DNA of 64,000 nt from Allodiplogaster sudhausi (taxonomy: Eukaryota; Nematoda; Chromadorea; Rhabditida; Diplogasteridae): positions 2,463,659 to 2,527,658 of the forward strand of contig CALZFC010000059.1 in assembly GCA_945643635.1 (NCBI GenBank). Direction: 5' to 3'. The stretch's first letter is position 1, and each line of letters opens with the position of its first letter. A program made the translations under genes and the position numbers. The notes beneath the pieces are model-generated. The model saw only the letters and a program-made list of their open reading frames with translations, ran no database searches and was not told the origin of the DNA. This document shows positions 22,896 through 34,124 of the stretch, piece by piece.

Positions 22896-23799
22896 TACAC
22901 ACATACTATATTTTAACTAGATTCCATTCTCTTCGAGCCCACCCCTTAGAATTATCATGCGAGTTCTTGCCCCTCTTTCAGTTCATTCTGGATTTATTCC
23001 CCAATGGACATCCATAATCTCATGATATTCTCGAGTTCTTTGCCGGGTGTTGTAGACACATTGATTTCCTATTAATCGATGAATGTACAGTAAATAAAGT
23101 AACAAAGCAGATTCATTGCTGAAGTCCACACTTATAATCGAAACTTGACCAGATGATATTGATGACGAGAATGCAACTGAAATAAGTGAACGATGGAAGT
23201 GGGAGAGAGAAAGCAAATATTGGGAGAAGGCAGAACACGCAAGCAACAACGACGTCGTGGAAGAAATGAGTTTATAAGGAGAGAGAAGACCCGCATATTT
23301 CTTCGTACACCGGGGAGTCGTCGAGACTCCTCTCGCTTAATCTGTCTCATTCTCTCACTTTTTGTATGTACTTGGAAGTAAAGAGAGAGATATTTTTTTT
23401 GTTACTGATAGGAGAGAGATCCTCTAACCAATTGCACCTTTCCTCCCATATTCTCACATTTTCACCCTGTTAAAATGAATGTTCCGCGGCAATCGAGTGT
23501 CTCTTCTCTTCTCGCTTGCTTTCACTTTCTCTCTCTCTCTATCTCTGCCTCCCTCTCCCTACTTTCTTATCGCTCTCTCCCTCTCTATATGTCTCCCTTC
23601 TGTGTCTCTCGGTCTCTGCCTCTCTCTCTCTGTGTTTCTCTATGTGTCTATCCTTCTCTCTTTATTCAAATAAACTGCAAATAGATCTTTGCTACCGATT
23701 CGCAGCAATGTACATATTTGAATGCTCATGCACTGTTAAATAAATTCTCGCGCTCTCTCCTCATCATTCTTTTGCAGTTTAACCAGTTCGAAGATAATG

Positions 23800-24196
23800 T
23801 GGAACGAACACGGAATATATTTGGCATGCGCGCACTCTTTCACGAATTGTCAACGAAATTGTTTGACTTGACGAGTTAGCGACAAAGTTGTCACATACCG
23901 TTTCGCAACGGTCGAGCGAATGCGATCAAATAGGAGCCCTTGTTTCCTTTCCTCTGCTTTCCGGGGGATCAGAAGAGATCATTTCATCGCGCGAAATATG
24001 CCCATCTATTAGGCTTCCGGCCATACGGAGGGTACCGGCTCTTAAAAGATTTCGGCATTTTAAACACTCGACTTACCATAATCTTTATCAAGGTTTTTGC
24101 CACGCTTTGACGTATCGATTAAAAATTCTGCCAAAAGTTTGGCAATTTGCCAGCAATGGAAAATCGGGGGGACATGGCCGCTACAACTCGGCTTGA
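23800..24196 (-). repeat. Dispersed repeat R1, left part, inverted
   Basis: The reverse complement of this stretch matches 16900-17240 (TTTCCATTGCTGGCAAATTG, GGTACCCTCCG, the CGAATGCG block). At 24172-24196 it also keeps a piece of the exon at 16376-16403 (GGCCGCTACAACTCGGC), so the copied segment included the end of that gene, with an internal deletion. With the copy at 16880 it frames the acyl-CoA synthetase gene in inverted orientation. Confidence 0.65.
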
Positions 24197-24399
24197 GGAA
24201 GACATGAGAGTAAGGCGAGCAAGAAGAACGAGAAGTATGTTTCAGCAATTCAGTCATGCACAGTGTGAACTTCAGTAAACGGTAATCGTCCACAGAGGTA
24301 ACGGAAGCTGAGGCGAGGAGGTCTCAGTCTAATTTGGAAGAACTTGTGAGATCATCAGCTGAAAGAGTCGACTGCGTGTTGAGAATGCTGCCCACAATG

Positions 24400-24680
24400 C
24401 GCACAAACTGCGATCGCTCAAGAGGAACAGAATAAAGCGATTGAAAATATGCATGAGCTCTTTGCATAAAGACAGTTCGAACTCGAAAACTATCAGGGTG
24501 ATATGAGAGAGAAAATGGAACGCTGTCACACAGAAAGTAAAAGACATGATTGGAGTTGTTGTCGATTAAAAGATGGAAGAGATCCACAGAAATGTTTGTC
24601 TAGCTGTCTGGCGGTCACTTGGACTCGCTGCTGAGCTAGCAGAATTAGCAGCGTCTCATCCGAGCAAGTGCATACGACCT
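24400..24680 (+). repeat. Dispersed repeat R2, copy 1
   Basis: It matches 48840-49010, including the block TGTCTGGCGGTCACTTGGAC and the end GTCTCATCCGAGCAAGTGCATA. In the second copy this repeat lies directly before astacin copy C; here it lies 3.6 kb before copy A, with later material between. Confidence 0.7.
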
Positions 24681-24916
24681 CAGGTCAGCTCATTCCTACA
24701 CTCTTATGTATGAACATCTTGAGGACAAGCGGAATCTTGTGATGATTGCACTGATATTCATAATGTTGTTTAAATCATTTATGTTATCTTCATTTCTTCA
24801 AGAATTCTCGTTCAATGAATTCATTGAGAACAAACTTCATGTACTTTGTTTGGCAAAGAGCACATTCATATTTATTAGACATGAATGAACGTGAAGGAGT
24901 CTTTCATTTACAGTTC

Positions 24917-25345
24917 TCAAGGGGACGTTGTGGCCGCGCTCGCAGTGTTGCTCGGAGGCGGGGGCGGGCTGCTTGTTGCCGGCGGCGGCGAGCCGCTTGC
25001 CGCGGATGGAGAAGCGCTGCTGCCTCGGCAGCCATGAGGATGTGGGCCGCGCGAGGAATGGTGAGGTGGTGGGCTGCGCGGGGACGGACGCGGACCATGG
25101 GGACCGTGTGGGCCATGCGGGCCGTGCGGGCCATGATGGCCATGATGGCCGTGTTCGGAACTGCCGTGTCCATGGTGGCCCGGGAAGAGACAGCCAGGTC
25201 CATCGCTGCGTCCAAATCCACAGAACACGCCCGGATCTCCGTGGTTACCTCCAACATCGCCTCCCCGACCACCGCTAAATCCTCCTGGAAAATGCGCTAC
25301 AGCAACGCCGATCGCGATCGCCAAGAAGACGAAGAGAACTTTCAT
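24917..25345 (-). CDS. Secreted His/Gly/Pro-rich protein, 142 aa
   Basis: The start MKVLFVFLAIAIGVAVAHF is a good signal peptide. The next 45 residues are Gly-rich with two Cys, followed by HGHHGHHGPHGPHGPHGP and a Ser/Pro/Ala-rich tail ending at TGA. The ATG follows a CTTCAG acceptor by two bases, so the transcript is either trans-spliced or has a 5' untranslated intron. His/Gly repeats can bind metals, and similar small secreted proteins occur in nematodes, but I do not recognise the family. The tail has GC-rich codons and could also be read in other frames; no intron is needed for this model. Confidence 0.65.
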   Translation of the reverse strand: MKVLFVFLAIAIGVAVAHFPGGFSGGRGGDVGGNHGDPGVFCGFGRSDGPGCLFPGHHGHGSSEHGHHGHHGPHGPHGPHGPHGPRPSPRSPPPHHSSRGPHPHGCRGSSASPSAASGSPPPATSSPPPPPSNTASAATTSP

Positions 25346-25577
25346 TTCTGAAGTATTAATAAAATGTTTTAAATTAACATTTGTAATATTATGTTTTTGA
25401 TAATAAAAAAAAAATAAAAAAAATTGTCACTGCGTATATTGCGAACAGAAATACGCATGTATTTATGTATGTAAAGAGAGACTAAATAAATAAATTCATA
25501 AAAGATGATTTAAAAAAGAAGAAAGTGGAACTCGCTGAGAGAAGACAAAGTGTTGATATCGAGAGTTTCCTGACAAG

Positions 25578-25585
25578 CTTTTATA
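25578..25585 (-). promoter_or_regulatory. Possible TATA box for the His/Gly-rich gene
   Basis: TATAAAAG on the minus strand lies 233 bp upstream of the ATG at 25345. The distance fits a short untranslated exon plus intron ending at the CTTCAG acceptor at 25348. Sequence match only. Confidence 0.35.
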
Positions 25586-26194
25586 CTCACCTGAGGGGCA
25601 CTCACAGGCTGACTCAGACGTACTTTGTTATTCCAAAAGGGTAATCTCGTTAAGGTGATCACGCACAATCACAAAGGAATGCAGTAAAACCAACGCGTTT
25701 CGTGATACCATTCAGCTCCACATTTTGCGTAACCTTTATCATTTTAACCTCTCTTTCTCTTTTCCCCTGCTCTTTCAGATTTCTGAAGGAATTATGGATA
25801 GGTTGTCTTTCTTGGCAGAGGAGTGACACAGAACATCAGGTTCATGCATTAGAGCCCTGCGTATGCTTGTATTATGTACAGTCCTTCCCAGAATCTTTTA
25901 TTTGTATGTACATACATACATACATACAGTACCGCTCAACAACCAGGGGTGCAGGAACTTTCGGAACTTTCGGAAAGTTCCAAAATGTCCGATCAAATTT
26001 GTGCGTTTCTCGATAACCGCACGTCGATTTGGTTTGCATATTTGGATTCAGGCACTCGGTTTTCACCATAATTGAGCATTAAAATGTTAAGATAATGCAA
26101 CTTCACCAAAACGGAAAATTTTGTGAATTTGTGGGTGCAGGAACACCACAAATCGTAGTGCGTCAATGTGTCTTCGTGTCAGTGAAATTTATGA

Positions 26195-26506
26195 ATGCAT
26201 TTGCTCGAACAGTATAACTTTAAATTGCAGCTTCAGACTTCATATTTAGTATCCTTTTGTCTTATCAAGTGCCTTTTAATGTTACAACTGAAAAAGCACG
26301 GCAAAACAAATCTTGCAAAAGAAATTGAAGAAATTTGTACAAAAGCAGAACCGAACACCAACCACTACGCTCATCCTCATTGCCAGCATACCAACACACC
26401 ACCTGGTCATACAGCTGTCCAGCTTCAAACAATTTTAGGGTGCATTTTGACATTGTTCTTCAGAGCTGGTAGAGGCCATTCCACGAAAATTCCATACCTT
26501 CCGTAG
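26195..26506 (+). CDS. 103-aa reading frame in the left arm of the foldback, function unknown
   Basis: It starts MHLLEQYNFKLQLQTSYL and contains KHGKTNLAKEIEEICTKAEP and HYAHPHCQHTNTPPGH. The right arm carries the same frame with one residue changed. The frame crosses no repeat and stays open in both arms, but arm identity alone would preserve it, so coding is not proven. No known domain. Confidence 0.25.
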   Translation: MHLLEQYNFKLQLQTSYLVSFCLIKCLLMLQLKKHGKTNLAKEIEEICTKAEPNTNHYAHPHCQHTNTPPGHTAVQLQTILGCILTLFFRAGRGHSTKIPYLP

Positions 26507-26630
26507 TCTTCCGTACATTGCCAGATTTCAATTTCGAAAACATAAGAACATTCTCTCTCCGCGTTGGAAAATATTTTTTTGAATCTACTTTTCCAAAATT
26601 GAAATCCAAAAGCGCAGCAAAAACATTTAC

Positions 26631-26700
26631 TGCGATTGGGGCTCGAACCTGAGACAAACAAAATTGCAATTCTGCGCGTAAACCACTGGGCCATACCAAT
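26631..26700 (-). repeat. tRNA-derived SINE head, left arm of foldback
   Basis: On the minus strand it reads ATTGGTATGGCCCAGTGGTT for the A box region, then CTCAGGTTCGAGCCCC for the B box. It is the inverted twin of 27506-27575. Confidence 0.65.
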
Positions 26701-26760
26701 CGTATCTGCTCATGCAACCGAATCCTTGACAGTCGGTCAGCCACTTGCTTCCCAAATTCA

Positions 26761-26805
<45 letters not shown>

Positions 26806-27231
26806 CTTTGTCCTCTTTGCACTGTCGGTTGTCTCAAGCCCGACGACGATAATGGCAAAACTATGATCTGCCATCCACGTCGCTATTCAATTTCTTTCTC
26901 TCTCTCGCTGTCCTCTCTCTCTATCTCTCAGTCTAGTCTTTCTCTCCATTTCTCTCTCTTCCTATTTCATTCTCTCTCTCTCTCTCTCGCTCTCTCTCTC
27001 TTTCTCTCTCTTTATTTCTTTCTCCATCTAGGCCCCAAGGTTCGTACAGACCCGAGATAGAACAGGGCCGGCCAAGCCAGGCCCAAAATTCCAGGGCCCG
27101 AAATCTGCGGGAAATAGTGAGAGACTTAGAAAGAGAGAGGAGAGCGAGAGATAGAAATGAAATTGAATAGCGAAGTAGATGGCTGATCATAGTTTTGCAA
27201 TTATCAGTGTCGATCTTCAGACAGTACACAT

Positions 27232-27301
27232 GGCCTGGGTAGCGCAGTAAGGTGCGCGCTTACTTGGCTTTTTGAGCGTCGCAAGTTCGAATCCCAAACG
27301 G
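27232..27301 (+). repeat. tRNA-derived SINE head at the foldback centre
   Basis: GGTAGCGCAGTAAGGTGCGC resembles an A box and GCAAGTTCGAATCCC a B box. The outer stem does not pair, so it is not a tRNA gene. Confidence 0.6.
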
Positions 27302-27505
27302 GGAGAACGTTTTGACTAGGAAAAAGGAAAGAGAGTCACAACGATAGCTCAAAGTGGGGGATCTTTCAAAGCGAAGCAAAGAGAGAAGAAATCAAGAAGT
27401 AACAGCGATAGAGAGAGAGAGAGAGGGAGAGAGAGAGAGAGAAAGTGTATTTGGGAAGCAAGTGGTTGACCGCCTGTAAATGATTCGCTTGCATGACAGA
27501 TACGA

Positions 27506-27575
27506 TTGGTATGGCCCTGTGGTTTACGCGCTTGATTGCAATTTTGTTTGTCTCAGGTTCGAGCCCCATTCGCAG
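27506..27575 (+). repeat. tRNA-derived SINE head, right arm of foldback
   Basis: ATTGGTATGGCCCTGTGGTT, then CTCAGGTTCGAGCCCC. It is the inverted twin of 26631-26700. Confidence 0.65.
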
Positions 27576-27700
27576 TAAATGTTTTTGCTGCGCTTTTGGA
27601 TTTCAATTCTGGAAAAGTAGATTCAAAAAAAAATATTTTAAAACGCGGAGAGAGAATGTTTTTATGTTTTCGAAATTGAAATCTGGCAATCTACGGAAGA

Positions 27701-28012
27701 CTACGGAAGGTATGGAATTTTCGTGGAATGGCCTCTACCAGCTCTGAAGAACAATGTCAAAATGCACCCTAAAATTGTTTGAAGCTGGACAGCTGTATGA
27801 CCAGGTGGTGTGTTGGTATGCTGGCAATGAGGATGAGCGTAGTGGCTGGTGTTCGGTTCTGCTTTTGTACAAATTTCTTCAATTTCTTTTGCAAGATTTG
27901 TTTTGCCGTGCTTTTTCAGTTGTAACATTAAAAGGCACTTGATAAGACAAAAGGATACTAAATATGAAGTCTGAAGCTGCAATTTAAAGTTATACTGTTC
28001 GAGCAAATGCAT
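27701..28012 (-). CDS. 103-aa reading frame in the right arm of the foldback, function unknown
   Basis: Inverted twin of the frame at 26195-26506; the only residue change seen is Asn to Ser in the EPN(T)HYAHPHC region. See that entry for content. Confidence 0.25.
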   Translation of the reverse strand: MHLLEQYNFKLQLQTSYLVSFCLIKCLLMLQLKKHGKTNLAKEIEEICTKAEPNTSHYAHPHCQHTNTPPGHTAVQLQTILGCILTLFFRAGRGHSTKIPYLP

Positions 28013-28948
28013 TCATAAATTTCACTGACACGAAGACACATTGACGCACTACGATTTGTGGTGTTCCTGCACCATCAAATTCACAAAATTTTCCGTTTTG
28101 GTGAAGTTACATTATCTTAACATTTTAATGCTCAATTATGGTGAAAACCTAGTGCCTGAATCCAAATATGCAAACCAAATCGACGTGCGGTTATCGCGAA
28201 ACGCACAAATTTGATCGGACATTTTGGAACTTTCCGAAAGTTCCCAAAGTTCCTGCACCCCTGGTTGTTGAGCGGTACTGTATATACATACACCATACAT
28301 ACATACATACGTAAATATTGGCCTGGAAATGAATAAAATGTTTTCAATGGTTCATTAGTTTACTTTTAGGGACCGAATGGAACTGCCAAAAATCAATAAT
28401 TTTTAACTATTTATAGAATTCAGGATGCGGGCGGGACATATAGCATTCATGCAAAACAGAGAATAAAGATTAGGAATTCGGATGAAAGGTCATGCGCTGT
28501 GTGGCTATTTTATACCATGGGAAACAGCTGTATTATTAATCCAAAAAGGTGAATGAGTGAGATAGGAAGAGATAGAGAGAGAGAGAGAGAAATGGAGAGA
28601 GAGAGAGAGAGTAAGGGAGAGCGAGAGAGAAAAAGGAAGTTCTAAAATGATGAAGAGAGGCAGGCACTGTGGAAGAATAAGGCTTGAAGAAGAAATCGCA
28701 GAAGGAGAATGAAGAGGAAGAGTTTGGAGAGGGCACGACGAAACAGATGGTGCCTCTTCAAACACAAATTGTTCATTTACTCAACTGCCGCTGCCGCCTA
28801 CGAACCGAATGTGAAGGCATGAGATAAAAGGGTCACTGCTTCACTCCATGCAATTTCACTTCCACGGGCTTTAGTTAAACATTTCATGGGCACTTGTTAA
28901 ATTGCATATTTTATAATTGAGTTTATTATGGTTGGCCACCAGGAAAGA

Positions 28949-29654
28949 ATGCGTCTCGGAGTGGTCGTCCTCCCACTTTTGGTGCTGTTTCTAGTGCCGC
29001 CAGCGTCGTTGGGGATCTCTGAAATTGTCGACAAATTTAGAGAGTTCTTCCAGACTCATTTCAATGGAACTGACGGCGCTGTTTGTTGATATGTCCTCAC
29101 TGTTTCTGATTCTTGATTTTTTTCGTTAACAATACGAAATATAAGAGATTAAAATACTTATGTAACATTTTATAAATTTTACTTGTACATTTATCCCATA
29201 GGATCAGGTGGCCGCGAAACTGAATTCGACTGAAGGTGACAAGGAATTGCTAGGCAAGAGGCTCAAGGAGATCCGCAAGATGGTCGTGGAAAAGCTTGTA
29301 AAGTCGGAACACTCGAATATCGTCGGAGCTGCGCAACATAAAGTTTTGCTGAAGAGCTTCATCAAGGCATTTTTTTTTCTTCTCTTAACCTCCTACTATT
29401 CCTTCTACAAATATTCCTTAACTTTATTCACGGCATGAACAATATTCAATTGGTATTCAGAGATATTTAAATAACAATAACTTTAAGATACAATCTGGTT
29501 GGAATTCTTTCAGAAGATTCGTAGCCACTTTACGGCAACAGCGGATTCCGTCGAAGATGTGAACGAGAAGGCGAAGGTGGCTGAGAACTTCTACCAAGGG
29601 GACATGCTTCTTGTCAAGTCTCTGCTCTCTCTCTCTCTCCCCCGTTTTTCCCAC

Positions 29655-29689
<35 letters not shown>

Positions 29690-31667
29690 CAACCTTTCTA
29701 CCTATCATATACTCTCTTTCTTTCCTACACTCTCCAACTTCCCTCACTCTTCTAGGGAGCAGTTGGATCTGCTGGATCCCCTTGAAGAAGCGTCAAGCCT
29801 TCCGAGATGGCAACTACCCCTCCAACATTGTCTACTACAACTTCGAACCCTCTCTCCGTCAGCTCTTTGCAATCAAATCTCTCTGTCCTTTCATTTCTCC
29901 CTTCGTGACACTCTCTTTATGTTTCTCTCCTTTCATCTCCCTCTCTCACTCTATTTCTCAATCTCTCCATCTCTCAAACTCTTACTATGCTTCCCTTCAG
30001 CCCCGAAGACTGTTCTCTTTGCCAAACTCGCGATGGCCTTCTGGCAGAAGAACACCTGCATAAACTTCGTCCAAAGCGCTACTGCACAAAATAGAGTCTG
30101 ACGAAAAAAATGAGAAAGAGAGAGAGAGCGAGAGAGAGAGAGAGAATAATAGAGTGAGACAGACAGAGATAGCGTTTGGCAGAAAGACAGAAAGTTCATC
30201 GAGTTACAGATCAATTTCTTCCAAGGCGAAGGCTGCTACTCTTATGTCGGCAAGATTGGAAGACCTCAAGAGCTTTCCCTTGGGCCGGGGAGAGAAAAGC
30301 GAGAGAGTGAGAGATGGAAAGGGAGAAAGAGAGTATGGAGAGCGAGAGAAAGAGAAGGATAGAGAGAGCGAGAGAAAGAGAAGGATAGAGAGAGCGAGAG
30401 AAAGAGAAGGATAGAGAGAGCGAGAGAAAGAGAAGGATAGAGAGAGAGCGAGAGAAAGAGAAGGATAGAGAGAGCGAGAGAAAGAGAAGGATAGAACGAG
30501 ACAGAGAGAGATAGAGGAAGGTGGAGAGAGATAGAGATAAAGAGAGATAGAGAGAGAGATGGAGAGAGATAGAGGGAGAAAGAGAGAGGGAGAGAGAGAC
30601 AGACACTGTTGCAGTTCCGGAACGCAGCTCACGAGCTCGCCCACACCCTTGGTTTCTTCCACGAGCACTCCCGCGTTGACCGCGACACTGCCATTACTGT
30701 CCATCTCGAAAACATCTCTGTCAGTTCATTTTTGATATTCTTCCTTCTGGCAGTATCTATTCATCTGTCCCTTTCTCTCTACCTCTCTTTCTCTCTCATT
30801 CTCTTCTTCTCCCTCTCTCTCTCTCTCCGTCATATTTCTGTTCAGCCGAACATGGTTGAACGATACGACAAGGAATCATCGGCGACCAACTTCAATTACG
30901 GCCTTCCTTATGACTACGGAAGTATCATGCATTACGCAGCAACGATGTCAGTTGATTTATCACTCATTTACTATGTTTCCCAGTTTTTTCGTCTGTCTCT
31001 GCTTCTCTCTCTCTCACTCTCCCTCTCTCTCTTTCTACCTCTTTCACTCTTTCAATGATTGCAGTGTCTCTAAGAATGGTGCTCCTACGATGGTTGCCCG
31101 CATGCCGCAGTACCAGGATACGATGGGGTCAAACATCGTTTCCTTCATCGACATATCCATGATGAATGAGCACTACAAATGCAAAGGTGGCAACAATCAT
31201 TTCGAAGGGGGCCATCGATTACTCCCATACTCCAACCACCCCCTCCCCCCTGACTTCCCTCCTCTGCAGATCGATGTGCTAGCTCGCGAACGGTGTGTAA
31301 GAATGGCGGATTTCCTCATCCGAGGGATTGTTCAAAGTGCCTTTGCCCAGCTGGATACAGCGGAAACACTTGCACGCAAAGAGTAAGAGGATTTGGACAG
31401 AATGATTTGAATGAGAGGGAGAGGAGGGAGAGAAAGAGTGTGAGAGAGAGAGAGTGAGAGAGAGAGAGAGAGAGTGAGAGAGAGAGAAGGGAGCAGCGGG
31501 TTTTCTTCAGCCGAAGGGTTGTGGTGCGACACTGACTGCGACGTCGACACCTCAGACAGTGACTGGAAATGTCCAAGCGGGAGACTCTGTGCAAGACATG
31601 TTCGTGTACTGCAACTGGCTCATTCAGGTATCGGAGAGAGAGAGAGATAGAGAGAAAGAGAGAGTGT

Positions 31668-31701
<34 letters not shown>

Positions 31702-31949
31702 ACGAGAGGTGAGGGAGAACTAAAGATAGTATAGAAAAATAATTTAAATAATTAAGGCTCCGGCGGGTCGTAAAATCAAGGCAACAATTAGTGCGTACAC
31801 GGACCATGTGTGCCTCGAAGGATGCGTCTACGGGGGAGTCGAATTGAAGTGGCAGGCAAACCCGCAGCAGACTGGCTCGCGGTCTGCACTTTCATTATCT
31901 CATTTTCTCTTTCTCTCTTTGTCTCTTTCTCTCTCGTTCTCCCCATCTT

Positions 31950-31983
<34 letters not shown>

Positions 31984-32143
31984 CCTCCTTTTATTGCCTA
32001 CTGAAATGTGATATAACAAGTGCAGCTACTGCTGCACTACGGATGTCGGGCAGACGGTGATTTCGGAAGGCAACGTCCTTCCGATCATTGGCTTTAACCG
32101 AGCGTATACTGTGAAATTCAGCATTCAGTACGTCCTTGTATAA
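28949..32143 (+). pseudogene. Astacin metalloprotease copy A, disrupted
   Basis: Same 13-exon plan as copy B: 28949-29080, 29202-29366, 29514-29617, 29756-29857, 30001-30095, 30210 onward, 30615-30719, 30846-30946, 31065-31186, 31270-31382, 31511-31627, 31757-31881, 32026-32143. The zinc site HELAHTLGFFHEHSRVDRD and the SIMHY turn are intact, as are the EGF exon ([17 protein letters not shown]) and the CUB exons. Damage is in exon 4: relative to B it lacks 20 nt at the EEEKREKR propeptide cleavage region and 12 nt coding WGDT, net -32, so the frame is lost. Exon 6 runs into a GA microsatellite and has lost its donor and the GAGC cysteine. A mature active protease cannot be made unless these are assembly faults. 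Confidence 0.75.
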
Positions 32144-32381
32144 GGTGAGAAAGTCTCCTCAAAATTAACATTAACCCATTTTCAAGTTAAAGATACAAAT
32201 AGCGCTTCATGTCTACGGTTACTTTCAGATGCGGCCGGGTAAAATGTTGCTGTGACATTCTACCAGTATTCACGACAAATCCTTCTCTATTTATCCTGAG
32301 ATATTTATAAAGAATGAATAAAGAATGTAAGAGAAAAGGAATGATTGGATGAATAGTGGTTTGATATGAGAATTGGTGGAT

Positions 32382-32470
32382 CTAGAAGGCAGCGACAGTG
32401 AAGTAGAGCCGGAAAAGGTTGGCATGGGAGGCGATCTTCTTGGCTGATGAAGTTACCGATGCAAGAGAAG
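32382..32470 (-). pseudogene. Fragment of the ANLFRLY exon found after astacin copies
   Basis: The minus strand encodes ANLFRLYFTVAAF followed by a stop at 32382. It resembles the exon at 38613-38714, but the upstream part is frameshifted. It sits in the same place, 3' to an astacin copy. Confidence 0.35.
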
Positions 32471-32636
32471 CAGAGCACGTAGTCAAACACAGACAGGACA
32501 GGTCAATAGTGCCACAGTGCTGAGACGCGCGCAGACCTTATTAAACTTCAATATCTTACGCATTTCTTAATAAACAGTACATAAGAACTATTAAAATTAA
32601 TTAACTGTAGTCACATTGACTCTTACTAGAAACATA

Positions 32637-32964
32637 ATGAGGAAGCGCGACTGGCAGAATCAGATTACTATTCCGGAGTCCTTCGCCATTGAGGAAAGGT
32701 GATGAGATAAGAAGTAGACATTGCGTACGTCTAGAAGTAAACAAAGCTTCAAATTTAATTTACCAATTCAGAAATGCTGCTGATCTTCTCCGGTATGCCG
32801 TCATCGATGAACGTCGCAGTTTCCAGATTCTAATTTGGCGAGGGTCAAAGAGGATGTTTGTCATCAGTAGAAGTCAGGAGGATTCGGAGACAAAGATGGA
32901 GATCAAGCAGGATTCCCCAGTGTTTCACGAGGAGCCGGAGGAGTCGGAGACCGGAGATTGGTGA
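32637..32964 (+). CDS. Small acidic-tailed protein, 84 aa, two exons
   Basis: Exons 32637-32698 and 32772-32964 join in phase 2 across a 73-nt GT-AG intron, giving 255 nt and a TGA. It begins MRKRDWQNQITIPESFAIEE, then a middle with RNAADLLRYAVIDERRSFQI and RGSKRMFVISRSQEDSE, and an acidic tail with MEIKQDSPVFHEEPEESE. The tail resembles the orphan exon at 16262-16478. A fragment matching the first exon (RKRDWQ) recurs at 42337-42390. There is no signal peptide or membrane segment. Upstream exons may exist, since the ATG has no clear acceptor. Family unknown. Confidence 0.45.
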
Positions 32965-33579
32965 GGAAGAGGCTTCATCCGGATAGAACGAGAGACAGAG
33001 AGATGAAAATGAACATTATTCGCCCCTCCCCACCCCCGAAGAACACGTTCAATACAAAATATCATGCTTTTATTGTTGCTGTTTCCTTTCTAATTGATCT
33101 GTAATGTTCCATTCACAATTGTAGAAATGTTGAATTTATCTGTAAATCACTTTGTAATTTAGTGGCAGATATGGAGAAAAAGCACGAAACTAATTGTAAG
33201 CACACACGCCTTGTAGGAAGAGTTGGATATCAAAAAGAAAGGAAATATAAGGGCTATTCAAACGCTTGCTATGCTTCGCTCGGAACAAGTTCCGACCAGT
33301 TTTGAAGTGCCCGGTAAATCCGCCCTTCCTTATTCCTGTAGTGTTTCTATTTGCTATAGTTTCTATCTCTTAAAGTTCGTTGTTGTAGATTTCGCTATTT
33401 GGTTTTTCGTTAAACCTTACCATTAGGCCTGCCTCGAAGCAGCCGGTTTACTTCTGCCATATATGTATGTACATAAGCCTATATATTTACACGTTCATTC
33501 TCTTATCTACATATGATCTCGTGACTTCATTTTTTTAATGCTGATAAACGAATTAAGTGAAATAAAGTTTGCAGTACTT
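32965..33579. other. Intergenic stretch between the small gene and duplication unit 1
   Basis: No gene is supported. The single open frame at 33223-33426 has no splice or codon support. Confidence 0.4.
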
Positions 33580-34124
33580 ATTTATAGAATGCTAAATTCA
33601 AGATGAACATTATCGCATTCTTGCAAAATCGAGATTAAAGATTAGGAATTCGGATGAAAGGTCATGTGTTATGATTCTATTTCATGCCACGGGAAACAGC
33701 TGAACTATGAATCCAAAAGAGATAAGAAGAGAGATAAAGAGATAGAGAGAAATAGAGAGAGAGAGTAAGGGGAGAGAGGGAGAGAAAAAGGAAGTTCTAA
33801 AATAATGCAGAGAGAGGCAGGCAGTTACTCTAGAAGAATAAGGCTTGAAGAAGGAATCGCATAAGGAGAATGAAGAGGACGAGTTTGGAGAGGGCAGGAC
33901 GAAAAAGATTGTGCCTCTTCACACACAAATGCTTCATTTACTCAACTGCCACTGCCACCTACGAACCGAGAGTGAAGGCATGAGATAAAAGGGCCACTGC
34001 TTTCCCGCCATGCAACTCCACCTCGACCGGCCATCATTTATTCTTGTTAAAAATTTCATTTTCACTTACTTGCTAAAAAGGAATATTTGGTAATCGAATT
34101 TAATATGGTTTACCACCAGGAGTG

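Larger units (their letters stand above)
25927..28280. mobile_element. 2.35-kb foldback element with TA flanks
   Basis: The left end CAGTACCGCTCAACAACCAG and the right end are inverted copies, flanked by TA at 25925-25926 and 28281-28282. The arms (about 25927-26800 and 27420-28280) are close to identical over some 870 bp. The centre holds CT/GA microsatellites, a second short inverted pair (26862-26905 and 27165-27200) and a tRNA-like head. CAGT ends with TA duplication suggest Tc1/mariner-type mobilisation. No transposase is visible. Confidence 0.75.

Noticed and set aside
24815..25351. 178-aa plus-strand Arg/Ala-rich frame
   Set aside because: It is antisense to the His/Gly-rich secreted protein, whose signal peptide and splice context are better.
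27232..27301. Genuine tRNA gene
   Set aside because: The A and B boxes are present, but the acceptor stem does not pair and similar heads recur in repeats.
30204..30704. 166-aa frame of Leu/Ser/Phe repeats
   Set aside because: It is the GA/CT microsatellite in astacin A on the wrong strand.
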